From contig QZWS01000037.1 in the NCBI GenBank assembly GCA_004114245.1, forward strand, positions 1 through 36,164: a stretch of 36,164 nucleotides of DNA, given 5' to 3'. Positions 1-10,496 of the stretch are shown piece after piece (position 1 is the first letter of the stretch; each line of letters opens with the position of its first letter). The position numbers and the translations under genes are program-made. The notes beneath the pieces are model-generated. The model had not been told where the DNA came from and searched no databases. It saw nothing but the letters and a program-made list of their open reading frames with translations. The stretch comes from Zoopage sp. CT-All. Taxonomy: Eukaryota > Zoopagomycota > Zoopagomycetes > Zoopagales > Zoopagaceae.

Positions 1-20
1 CAGAATATTAAAACCAATAT

Positions 21-75
21 TAGTATGCCTGCTTGCGTTAAAGTCAAGGCTCAATGCATGCCATATTCTCTTCTT
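21..75. repeat. Left-end copy of a dispersed repeat
   Basis: This stretch matches 34611-34663 in the same orientation with a few substitutions and one indel, and the two share an identical 20-base core (AAGTCAAGGCTCAATGCATG). In the right-hand copy the following sequence runs into the end of a tiny LTR-like element. Here the flank is different, so the copy is partial or degenerate. The repeat shows that AT-rich repeat DNA also borders the left side of the gene block. Confidence 0.75.
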
Positions 76-153
76 TTCTCTCAGACTGCACCCAAGGATG
101 AAAACAAACACTCTATGGAATATACCCTAACTACCAAACTACAATAACCTCCA

Positions 154-1392
154 TTATTCGCGCATACGCATTTGCCCCAAGTCTAAACCACACACCGCGT
201 TTGCGAGAATATTCCGTCCTGTGAGTCGACCTCCGTCCAGATTATGCCCGGTAAGATAGGCCTTAAAATGATCAATATCCAAACGTACAATATCCTCACG
301 ATGTCGAAGTGGTGTCAGTCCTTCAGGCAACTGTCCATCAACAAAAGGGACAGGAATCATATCCTCCCCAGTAAGAGCACGCTCACGATTAAATCGAATT
401 ATCATACTACGCTCATGAACTCGAACTTGTCGAATGTGATCCTCGATAGCAGGCCTGACGTAATTCGCCAAATCTCCTACAGAGGCCCGCACCCCAGCGA
501 CATCAACTCGGAGAGCTTGGACCGAGGCACGGATGGCTACGTTTGAGGCTTGCACCATGGCAACCTCGGCCTGGATCGCGGCATCTGAGTTCTCCAGGCC
601 TTGGGCAGTGACCTGGAGGGCTTGGAGCATGGCCTGCATCTCGGTGACATTGTCACGAACCCCGACGACATTGGCGCGAACCCCAGCAACTTCGACGCGG
701 ATAGCGGCGCTCGAGTTTTCCAGGCCTAGGACTGCGGCCTGCACCTCGGCGACATCAGTGTGAATGTCAGCAATCTCGGTGTGAATGTCAGCAATCTCGG
801 TGTGAATGTCAGTAATCTCGGTGCGAATCCCGGCGACATCGGTGCGAACCCCGGTGACATCAGTGCGGAGGGCAGCAATCTCGGCGCGAGCCCCGGCGAC
901 ATCAGTGCGAACGCCAGCGACCTCGACTCGGATAGCGGTGTCAGCGTCTTCCAGGCCTCGGACAGAGGTTTGGAGGGCTTCGATCGTGGTCTTCACCTCG
1001 GCGATATCGGCACGGATGTCTTCATTGGAGTTCTGAAGGCCCTGGACCGACGCTTGAAGGCCCTGGACCGTCGTTTGAAGGCCTTGGATTGAGGCCTTGA
1101 TATCCGTGTTCGAGTCAAGGATGGTTTTGAGGATATCAAAAACACCCCTGTTTGTCAGTATCCTTTCAATGGCCGCCTCATTGTCAGCGCTTGCATAGCC
1201 GGCGCTTAAACGAGCGATGTCGCTCACGACGGCACGCGCGGCTTGGATGACATCATGCGGCTCGACCACGTTGGGCCCTGCAGACACCGCAGTGATGACG
1301 CAAACAAAGTTATTTGTAGTAGACGCCAAGGTTAGAGGCGCGCCATCTGCAGCGGGAAGAGGAAGGCGTGCGCGAGAGATTGAGAGCGACAT
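154..1392 (-). CDS. Heptad-repeat coiled-coil protein with Mug135-like C-terminus
   Basis: Single-exon frame of 412 residues starting at an ATG (1390-1392 on the minus strand). Residues about 95-315 are an almost uninterrupted heptad array built from units like VQGLQ(A/T)S, VAGVRTD and TEIADIH, which predicts a long parallel coiled coil. Three consecutive TEIADIH-type units come from a 21-bp tandem repeat around 757-830. After the coil, the tail (about 320-412) has a pattern with RFNRER, a PVPF...G.LP segment and a final hydrophobic stretch. This resembles the C-terminal domain of fungal Mug135-like proteins, a family of unknown function named from a meiotically up-regulated fission yeast gene. 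That assignment is by eye and tentative. There is no signal peptide or membrane segment. Role unknown; a structural or scaffold role is inferred only from the coil. Confidence 0.7.
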   Translation of the reverse strand: MSLSISRARLPLPAADGAPLTLASTTNNFVCVITAVSAGPNVVEPHDVIQAARAVVSDIARLSAGYASADNEAAIERILTNRGVFDILKTILDSNTDIKASIQGLQTTVQGLQASVQGLQNSNEDIRADIAEVKTTIEALQTSVRGLEDADTAIRVEVAGVRTDVAGARAEIAALRTDVTGVRTDVAGIRTEITDIHTEIADIHTEIADIHTDVAEVQAAVLGLENSSAAIRVEVAGVRANVVGVRDNVTEMQAMLQALQVTAQGLENSDAAIQAEVAMVQASNVAIRASVQALRVDVAGVRASVGDLANYVRPAIEDHIRQVRVHERSMIIRFNRERALTGEDMIPVPFVDGQLPEGLTPLRHREDIVRLDIDHFKAYLTGHNLDGGRLTGRNILANAVCGLDLGQMRMRE

Positions 1393-1481
1393 TGTGTGAG
1401 CGGACCTAAGACAAATTGCGCAAATTAAAAACGCCAGAAATAGCTTGCAAAGTGCATTTGCTACAGGGTAGTGTCAAGCAC

Positions 1482-1487
1482 CACGTG
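1482..1487. promoter_or_regulatory. CACGTG E-box upstream of the coiled-coil gene
   Basis: A palindromic CACGTG lies 90 bp upstream of the coiled-coil gene start, in the 121-bp gap that also holds the 3' end of the MAPKKK gene. CACGTG is the classic bHLH (Pho4/Cbf1-type) site. The same hexamer recurs at 5324, 5428 and 25245. Function is inferred from position only. Confidence 0.3.
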
Positions 1488-1513
1488 TGCATTGATATTC
1501 ATAGTACAGTACA

Positions 1514-3832
1514 TCACCCGGAGCCTGCCGCAAACGGGTGCAGCAGCAGATCGCTGGCAGACGGACGCACGCCATAGTCCAGCTCAAACGTCCGCTGCAA
1601 AAAGTCCTCGGCCTCTACGCTCAGATTCTCCGGTATGTCCGGCGAAACGTCCATGCCAATCTTGAATATAGCCTGCATCTGCGTGTACTTGGGAAACGGG
1701 TGGTCGCCCGTGAACATCTCGATGACCAGGCAGCCCAGGCTCCAAATGTCCGCCTTGCGGGTGTAGTGTTGGTTCTTGACAACCTCGGGTGCCATCCTGT
1801 CGTCGTCCATGCAGTCAGCTTCAAGCGGGGGACGGAGTGGACATTTTACCAAAAGACGGAGCCCTGGAGCGACGCGCGGTTTCCAACTGGCCCGCCACCA
1901 ATCACGCCCTCCTCTACTTTTTGCGAAATACCAAAGTCGCTTATCTTGATTACTCCCTTGTTGTCCACCAACACATTGCCGGATTTGATGTCGCGATGAA
2001 TGATTTCGCGTTCATGGAGATAGCTCAGGCCCTCGAGCGTTTGTCGCACATACGACTTGACCAGGGGCTCCTCGAACGCACCATAGTTGGCCAGCAGCGC
2101 CGACACCGAGCCGCCAGGCACGTACTCAAGGAAGATGTTTAGATAGCTATCGTCGAGCTGTGAGCCGAGATACCGAACGATGTTGTCGTGGTTCAGGTCC
2201 TCCAGGAATGCAATCTCCCGCTGCAGCGCCGTTAACTAATGTAGATGGTGAAAATACCAATCATCCAAATGCCACCCACCATAATCTGTTTGCGATCATC
2301 TCCTTGTCCATCCTTGGGTAGTTCAACTTGCTTCGCAGCAAGAAGCTCACCAGTGACGGCATTTAGGCCAAGATAAACACAGCCAAAGCTACCCGTGCCG
2401 ATCAACGCGCCTTTGAGCCATTTGGTGACGCCGACAGCTACGTGGTTGTGATTAGCACAGAAATACCGCAAGGAAATGCCTACCCTGAGGCAAAGAAGCG
2501 ACGGGAAGCTCGACGACCAATTCCACTGGTATTGGTGACTCCTCGGGAGCTTCAACCATGATCGGTATCGCTTTGGCCATCTCTCGATTGTCATCGCCCT
2601 CTTCCTCAATCGCTTCCTCGCTCGCTGTCAGCCGCTTCCATGTGGACGACCGCTTGCCAGCGGACGCTGCGGCCAGCGCAATTGTTGCCGCGGGAAGCTC
2701 AAACATCATTGACTTGCGCTTGATAATTTCACCCACGTTTTCAAGCTCGTCGACGTTCGTCTCAGGAAAGTACTGGGCGAGGTTCATGCTGATCAATTCG
2801 CTGGCTGGACGATCGCCGCCAATGAAGCTCTCTCGGGCGCCGCCCGCGTCCGCATGCGCCTGCGGAACCGGCAGCTTTTCGCCAAAGAACATCTCAAGCT
2901 TTCGGTTTTTGTGCTTCTTCTTGAACTCGTTGTGGCGCACTGGCTGATAACGCCGGCGCAAGATCAGCAGTTTTTCGCGTTCGGGCCGATTCGTCGTCTT
3001 ACAGATCGCCACCAGCTCGGCGTCGGACAGTGCGCGCGTTTCACCACCGCTTCCGCCCGAAGTGTTGGCAAAGAGCTGATAGGACGCATTGGGGTTGGCA
3101 TCCTCGTGAATGTGAAACTTGTTGAGCACAGCGGTGAGAATGCTGGCAGCGTCGTTAAGACCGCGCACGTCCACAACGCACGACTGACCCTCATCCCCGA
3201 TCACGCGAATGAAATACTGCAGCGCAAGGATCGCGATGAGGGGAGTTGGCATCAGAAGGAGGCACCAGACAGGGGGCATACCTGCTTGATCGACTCGGAT
3301 TCTCGCGCTGTAGGCTGCTGCAGAGATTCGATGGGCGCGCCAAGAGAGGGAAGCTGCTCCAAGCTGCGCGCCTCAAACAGGGTTCTGCTCTCAGATCTGA
3401 CGCTGTCGTCGGTATATACAGGGCGCTGGCCGTTTATCTAGCCCAAGTCATGAGACATGGTTGTGCGCATGCACCCGGGGCATACCAAGATCGCATGGTG
3501 CAAATCATCCTGGCACACCATCTCCGACGCCAAAACCGGCGCATGGCGGTGCCTGAGGCGCTTGATGGCGACAAGCAGACGGACCTTCTCGCTGACGGAG
3601 TAGATGCCGAGCTCCTTGAGCAGCTCGTAGCTCAGCTCCACCAGGACATCGCCGGTTATATTATTATCTACCAAGCTTGAAGCAGACGGCGGTGCGTTGG
3701 AGGGCTACCGCGGAACACGGCTTCAAAGCGCTCGAGGCGCTCGGAGCGCAGCCAGGCGGCAACATCCGCGTCGGACCAGGCTCGAGGAGAGACCGCGTCG
3801 TCCATATGCACCGGGTCCGGAGCAACTGGCAT
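1514..3832 (-). CDS. STE11: STE11/Byr2-type MAP kinase kinase kinase
   Basis: Seven exons, all junctions in phase: 3832-3709, 3667-3486, 3437-3282, 3216-2484, 2437-2280, 2235-1850 and 1796-1514; introns 41-65 nt; 673 residues. The ATG at 3832 is used because the frame is closed by a stop about 65 bases upstream. Domains in order: SAM domain (about 18-85, split by intron 1, containing NNITGDVL and LKELGIYSV); Ras-binding/RA-like domain of Ste11 type (about 155-235, starting [11 protein letters not shown]); a polar linker; and a C-terminal serine/threonine kinase (about 403-670). The kinase has all key motifs: GTGSFG loop, AAK lysine, [10 protein letters not shown] catalytic loop, DFG, MAPE and DIWSLG. 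This architecture is that of fungal MAPKKKs of pheromone, filamentation and osmostress cascades, which phosphorylate a Ste7/Pbs2-type MAPKK and are recruited through Ste50 and Ras/Cdc42. Which cascade it serves here cannot be told. Confidence 0.93.
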
Positions 3833-4055
3833 GTGCTGGCTGATGGGCTTATCTGCAGCCAAGGCGGTCGCTGACTATGGTGCTCTTGTGGTGCTCGTGT
3901 GGGGTGCGACAGGATTGTCACCAAGTTCGCAGAGTGTGCAGCACAGAAAGTAGATAAGCCTGATGATACCAGCAGTGCCTCCTTGTTCATCCGGATAGTG
4001 CATTTCACCTTATCCACTGCAGCACACCGCGTCCCATCGCCATTCCCGCCCCTTT

Positions 4056-5134
4056 CTACAATTCAATGGCCTCGTCATTGGTGATGAACCGAGACACGGC
4101 GCTGATAAACTCGTCTGGCCTGTCGGCATGCACCCAGTGTCCAGCTCCGGGAATATGCTGCACCTCCAATGCGCCCGTGAACAGCTTCTTCCAGTGACTC
4201 CTCTCGCTCGAATCTTTGGGAATATAGGCGCTCTCCGCGCCGCCAAGGAAGAAAACTGCACGGGGAAAGGGAGATGAGGAGGGATCGGTGGCTGCTGGAA
4301 ACTCTGCCAGTCGGGGCAGCGCGTCGAGTATGACCTGCAACGGCAGATTAAAGGCATATGCCTTGGTGGTGGGGGAGAATGACAGATTGGTCAGCAGAAA
4401 CTGCCGCACGCCAGCATCCTACCCACACATACAGTCAGCAGGTGCTGTTGGGACGGAGGTCTACTGGGACGACGGGTGCGAGAAGCGCATCGGCGGCGTG
4501 CCGACTGACCACACCCCCCACACTGTTCACCTCCATCATGCGCTGAATATAGGCGGCAAATTGGAGCGAGAGCGTGTACGGAGACGGCCGCATATCGGCG
4601 ACGATGAGACGGCGTACGAGGGGCTGCGAGGAGGGCGTCAGCGCAAGCGTCATGGCGACTTTGCCGCCCCTGGAGCGCCATCAGTGACGGTGCCGAACAG
4701 AATAGCGAGACAAACATGGAGTGGCCGAGAATGTCAACGGGAGACGCATCCCGGCCAACCACAGTCTGTATCCACGCCGCGACGTCAGCGGCCATGTCCG
4801 CAAACCCCATCGCAGACGCCTCCTGCTGCACCGATTCGCCGTGGTTGCGCAGATCGAGAGCATACACGTCCCTGGTGGACACGCGAGCAAGCTGCTTCGC
4901 GATGGAGGACCAGTTGCGCTTGCCGCCGAACAGGCCATGCAGGATGACGAGGGGAGGGTGCGGCGACGATGCCGGGGGCGTGTGCCGGGTGTACGCGAGC
5001 GGCACTACCGTGCTAGCGCCCAGGGACGAGCAGGAGCGGCGGCTCGGCCCGAGCCATGGCCCGCGCGCGCGGGAGCAAGTGCGAGTGCGGGCTGCAGGGA
5101 CAGCGTTGGCGATGCGTAAGCAAACACAAGACAT
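4056..5134 (-). CDS. ABHD11: ABHD11-like mitochondrial alpha/beta hydrolase
   Basis: Three exons (5134-4716, 4669-4465, 4418-4056), two 46-nt introns, 328 residues. The N-terminus is rich in Arg, Ser and Ala with almost no acidic residues (MSCVCLRIANAVPAARTRT), a plausible mitochondrial presequence. The body shows LVILHGLFGGKRNW (oxyanion region), DVYALDLRNHGES, and the nucleophile elbow GHSMGGKVAM, in which intron 1 splits the Met codon right after the catalytic Ser (about residue 139). Further on come DAGVRQFLLTNL and PGAGHWVHADRPDEF with the catalytic His near residue 295. The HG-FG-KRNW, NHG, RQFLL and AGHW.HADRP signatures are those of ABHD11/Imo32, a mitochondrial serine hydrolase linked to protection of the lipoylated oxoglutarate dehydrogenase complex. 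The natural substrate here is unknown. It is divergent from the NUM1-like gene. Confidence 0.9.
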
Positions 5135-5588
5135 GCCAGCGCCCAGGGACAAGTTGAGATGTGATGGACGTGAGAGTTTTCTTTTCGGCCACTGCAGGCT
5201 GTCATGCGCAGGATCTGATTGGTCAAGCGCACAACCCATCACAGCTCTGGATAATTGCATGGTTGTAAGTGCTTTATATGATTTCCACCGCTTTGCTTGC
5301 AGATTGTGGCTTTGGAGATCCAGCACGTGACGGAGCTATTAGAGCACAACAGGGGCCCATGCAGCAGCAGCACCCCTCATAGCTGCCACGACCTAATACA
5401 GGCATTGCGCTCCTCCACCTCCCAAGACACGTGGACGGTCGGCTTCTTTCAAGCCTCGGCTGCCTCTGCTACCTCCTGACCCCTCCTGACCCCTCCTGCA
5501 GGCCGTGCCCAGTCACTCACTCAACCAATTAAAGTCCGGCGGCATTGCCATCCCGCCCCGCTGCGCCACCCTCCCCTAATATTCCCAA
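5135..5588. promoter_or_regulatory. Divergent promoter between ABHD11-like and NUM1-like genes
   Basis: A 454-bp gap between two start codons facing away from each other. It contains two CACGTG hexamers (5324-5329 and 5428-5433), a CCAAT box 60 bp before the NUM1-like ATG (5525-5529), an inverted CCAAT (ATTGG, 5218-5222) toward the hydrolase, and a short run of three 10-bp CCTCCTGACC-like units (about 5471-5500). No coding potential is convincing. Site functions are inferred from motif and position. Confidence 0.45.
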
Positions 5589-8500
5589 ATGGATCCGCTT
5601 CGCAAGATCAAGCGGGACCTGGACGCAATCCCCGCTTCGGACGACGCCTTCGATGACGACTCGTTCGAGTACACCTCCGCCGACTCGGACGCGCCGCCCT
5701 TCTCCTCGGACCTGCTCACCCCCACCCGCGATCCCCGCGGCCCTCACACCGCGCGCAGCTCCCGCGCGTCGTCGTCGTCGTCGCGCAGGCAGCGCAGGGG
5801 CTCGAATGCGAGTCAGCGCTCGCGGAGCCGTTCGCCTGCGCCCCGACGGGTCCGCTCCCATTCCCAATCATTATTTCACGCCGCGTTGAATTCCACGCCG
5901 CCGCCATTGCCCAACCTACACATAGCAAATGTCCAGTCCCGCTCGGGAAACTCGCGGACGCTGTCGACCGGCACGGCGCGGACCATGACCCACGCCGAGG
6001 CCGTGATTCGTGAACTGCGCCGCCAGCTGGCCGAGAAGGAGACAAACGCTGCCCTGGCCGCGGATATCGGCCAGCAGCTGCTCGCCCAGATCGATCAGCT
6101 CAGGTCGGAGGGCGGCACGCAGAAGCGGAGGATCCGGGATCTGGAAGCCGCGCTTGAGGGCGCCGACCAAGGCGCAGGCTCCGCCGTCGCTGGCTCCTCC
6201 CCCACCGATAGACGCGCGATCGTCGAAACCGCCCGCGATCGGCTGCGGATTGTGCAGCGCGAATACGACAAGGTCATTCCCACGCTGTCCCTGTCCACGG
6301 CCAACGGAGTCTTGACCCGCGCGAGCGTGATGGCCACCACCGCCACATCGATGGACACCGCCCGCGGAACCAACGCGGCGCCCGCCTCCGCTCCCCACGA
6401 TCTCGTTGCCGCCACAGAAATATCATCCAACCTCCTCTCCCACGTCAAAGCCCTGGCGTCCCGTCTCGAGAACGCCGAGCGGGATATCTCCATGTACTCG
6501 GACCAGGTCTCGCAGTACTCGCGCGAGATCGAATCGCTGCAGAAGCAGGTAAAGCGTGGCGCGGAAATCGAAGAGCGGAGCCAGGCGACTACGTGGGAGC
6601 TGGAGCTGGCCAACCAGGAGCTGCACACGCGTGTGCAGGAGCTCGAAAACGCAATGAGCAAGAGCGCCTACGAAGCATCCAAGGCCATTGATGCACATCG
6701 CGCTGCGCAAAGCGAGATGGAGATTCTGCGCGCCACAGAGCGTGAACTGCGCGCGGAGATCGACAGACTGCGGCAGCGACACGAGAACGACATGACCGGG
6801 CTGCGGAAGCAGGTCGCCGGGCTGCGCCGTGACAAGAGCGAGCTTGGACTCAAGGCTGAAAACCTTCAAAAGGACATTGATGCACGGAATCGCCTAAAGA
6901 TCAAGCGGTCGCTCACCGGCAGCGCCGGAATCTGGGACGACTATGGCGCAGGCGACTCGAGCGATGCAAGTCGAGACTACACCGCCGGGAACTCGTCCGG
7001 AATCGATGACGTCGCAATGGGCATGGGCCTTGTCACCCTGGACCATCAAATCGCCGCGGTTGCTGGCGGCATCGGGACGCCTGGTCGGCGGGAATCTCGA
7101 CCGACGAGCCCAAGCGCTCTGAATCGCTCACTGCTTGCTAATTCGAGCACGCTGCAGGCCGAAACATTGGCTCTGGATCTCGCCGCTTCTCAGCGACAGG
7201 TGGTAGAGCTAACAGAGGCGGCGGCGCGGGAGGCAGAGGAGAAGAAGGAGCTCGTGTGTCTGCTCAAGAACAGCCAGGAGACCATCGAAAGCCTGCAGCG
7301 AAACAATCGTTTCCTCGAGGCAGGCGGCGGCGGCGGTGGCATCGTGGAGATCGACGAGAGCGAGCGGATGGCCGATCAGAGTCGTGCGGTTACCGAGGCG
7401 ACTGCCGAGGCATTGCTTAAGTATGCCGATGAAGCCGCTGGGCGCAGTTCGGCATCTGAATCTGGCATGGCGTCGGATGGCGCAGATCCATTTATCGCCA
7501 ACGGCGAGCCAAGCGCTAAACTGCGCACCCCGACTTCCAAGCGCGGGAGACGGGCAACTGTCGGTGGAAGCGCTAGGAATACGCGCACCACTGGCGGCCG
7601 CTCGCGCGCGCGCAGTAAATCGATGAAGGACATGGAAAGGCAATTGCCAAGCCGAGGAGAGATTGCAGCCATGACTCCTGCGCGCGATCTCTTCCAAGAG
7701 CTGTCCGCCATTTCAGCGGGCGTGATGGAGGACGGCGAGCGAGAACAAGACCCGAACGAGTCCGCGTTTGACGATGCGTCGGTGGCCGAAATGAGCATGT
7801 CTAGAAATGTGTCGTGGGCTCCGGCCGAGACATCCATTGTCGTCGGCGGGGCCTTGTCGTGTGCCAAGTGCGGCCATACCATGAAGCCAGCGGTCGTGTC
7901 TGGATTCGGTCGCTTCGGGGACGAGTCATCGATGATGCTGCTCGAAGATGTGCGTGAGGAGACATCGATGGATAATCAGATTCTCCCGGACGATATTCTC
8001 ACGCCGAGGAAAGCAGCAATAGCCATCGTCGAGGACAAGGCCGTTGCCGAGGAGGCCCCAGCCGACCTGACCCCGACCGACCTGGCCCCGGTCGACCTGG
8101 CCACTCACGCAAGCGACCCCCAGGATCCATTGCCAGTCGAAACGTGCGATCAATGCGTTGGCACCGAGCCACTGGCAACCCATGATCAGGCGGTCGGTCC
8201 CGAGCTCGTGCTAACCCGCGAGCAAGCTGTTGCGACGAGCCCCATTGCTACGCGTTCCCAGGCCGTCTCGACTATCAAGATCTCGACGCGTAATCAAGCC
8301 GTCAACACTCCGCAGTCTGCCGATACCGCCGAACATGGTGTTGCCACGGATGCTGTGCAAACAACCGAATCAGGCACGGAGCCCGAGAGCCCAGTGATGA
8401 TATCGCGCTTTGCGCAAACGGCTCCACCCAAGAAATTGGTCAGCACTGGCAGCGGCCCAAGCGAATGGTGTCGGCAAATCGACCAAATGGCGCAGACCGA

Positions 8501-10311
8501 CGGGTTCTTGCTGGCCGCCATGCTCCCCCCCATTCCACCAACTCCCGCCGCTGTCTCCAGCTCTGCTCAGACTGGCGATGAGCTTCTTGCACCGATAATG
8601 ACTGCCTACGCAGCAGCGCAGATAGCCGAACATGAAGCTCGTCGACCGATGGCTGCTATGGCTCTCTCCGACTTTGGAGATCGTGAACATGAGGTTATTC
8701 CCAAGTCCGTTATTTCCAAACGACTAACCCATTTCAGGACGTGCCAGCAGCACCGTCGGCCGTTTTGGAGGTTGCTCCGAATGGCCATCCAACCCTAGTC
8801 GATCGGGGCCACCTGACCGAAGAAGATCTTGGCCAAAGCCCCACTTGGAAGCGTGATGCAGTGTTGACGCCCGATCGGAACAATCGGAATTCCAACTTCA
8901 TTGTCATTGAGAACTATTCGACGCAAGACGAGAAGGACTTCCATGATATGAATGGCCATACCGGTGATCGCGATAGTTTGACCGTCGATCAACAGAATCG
9001 GCTTTCACACATGTCGCTTATTAGCGGCCTGACGACTTTGATGCCACACGCGAGCGAGTCACACAGCCAAGCACCTGTCGTTTCTGCGGATGCCATTCCC
9101 GAAGAAGACGAGGCTGATCAAAGTCGTGACTTTGCCAAATCTGGCCATGATCGAGGCTATCCGGCTGTCGAAGGTGTCTCAGCAGCAGTGACCCCGGCCA
9201 TCGAACTGCGAACGATTGCCACTCAAACGTATATGTCTTTTGCCCCTCCTCCTCCTCGGCCCACCACGGCACCTCCAGCAATTCTGCTCGCTCGCAGCGC
9301 AAACCTGCCTGTGCTTATTCGAAGAGTCGACGATTTGAAAGGCGCACAAAGCAATTATGAGCCATTTTCAAACAATTCGACTGTTCCCCGAACACATGTT
9401 GATAACGATAATGTCAGGAGGACGATTTACCCCGCAACGGTTATTGGAGATATCGGCACCGTACCAGTGCTTGGTGCAGAGAACGACGCATACGATCGAA
9501 CGATGTCCATCCGTTCCTCGGGGATCCAGGATGCGGCGCTTACGCTGCAAAGAAATAGCCCGGAGCCCGCCGCCATCTCGGCGTCTCCCACCGATCCCAT
9601 GGTTGTTCAAGCAATCACCCAAACAATGATTGGTGACTATCTGTACAAGTACGTTCGACGCGTCGGAGGCGGCCCAAGCGAAAAGAAACACAGGCGCTTC
9701 TTTTGGATACACCCTTACACCAAGACGATCTATTGGAGCTCTCGCGCACCTGGAGAAGAAGGCCGGGCCATTGTCCGCGATGCAAAGGCCAAAAGCGGTA
9801 TGCATCAACCTTTGCCCATGTCAATGACAACTCGTTGTTAGCCCACATCCTGTCCGTGCGCGTGTCGGTCGAGGAACAGATGAACGATTCGCTCTGCCTG
9901 TCCAACCTGATCGTGTCCACACCGGACCGCGAGTTGCGACTGAGAGCCGAGAACGATGAGATTCATACAGTCTGGCTTCAGGCCCTTTCCTTCCTGCAAT
10001 CACGGCCTGTGGCAAACGTAGTTAACGACGACGACCAAGGCGAGCGCTTTGGCATGCATTCGAGAAGCGACGCGGAAGGACAGACAACGTACGACCACAG
10101 CAGGGCGACTGCCGCCAAAACAGTCGCTCCAGCGCTGCATACCCGGCGAAGCATTGGGCAGTACATGTTCCACCGTCGCAGCCAGAGCGGGGCGCCCCTC
10201 GCAGCTGGCGGATTTGCATCGGAGCTGGAGCCGCACGACGAGCGGGACTCGCACGAGAACGTACGTGCCTGCTGCGGCGGCAAGCATGATTTAGACAAGC
10301 TTTGCGCATGA
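5589..10311 (+). CDS. NUM1: NUM1/ApsA/Mcp5-like cortical anchor with C-terminal PH domain
   Basis: Three exons (5589-8693, 8738-9797, 9842-10311), two 44-nt introns with a CTAAC-type branch site in the first; 1544 residues. A Ser/Arg-rich disordered N-terminus (1-120) is followed by long coiled coils (about 132-445 and 520-590), an isolated CAKC pair (about 756), a block of degenerate TR(N/E/S)QAV repeats (about 850-910), and a C-terminal PH domain (about 1333-1436). The PH domain opens GDYLYKYVRR, contains HRRFFWIHPYTKTIYWSS and ends STPDRELRLRAENDEIHTVWLQALSF. That PH sequence is the signature of the fungal Num1/ApsA/Mcp5 family, which binds PI(4,5)P2 at the plasma membrane and anchors dynein and mitochondria. 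The coils may play the dynein- or Mdm36-binding role, but this is inferred. A GTACGT at 10261 could splice a last mini-intron and change only the final few residues. Confidence 0.92.
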
Positions 10312-10496
10312 GGAATATGTTTAACGTGAATATTTCATTTATTTTATCCTATAGGGTCATTGGCATGAGCGTCGTTGGGGCTTGGGGGAGGCTGAGCGGG
10401 AGTGAGGCTGAGCGAGAGTGAGGATTCGCTGCTGGGAGCAGTGACACCACGCGTCCTCTCGACTGACCCCCGTTTGTTTTCATCCACACCACATCA

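Noticed and set aside
533..1092. Plus-strand frames with repeated NVSNLG and DISAN-type motifs
   Set aside because: They mirror the 21-bp heptad repeat of the minus-strand coiled-coil gene. The repeats keep several frames open by periodicity.
3860..3862. Upstream start of the MAPKKK at the TTG
   Set aside because: Not an ATG and closed by a stop upstream; the ATG at 3832 still precedes the whole SAM domain.
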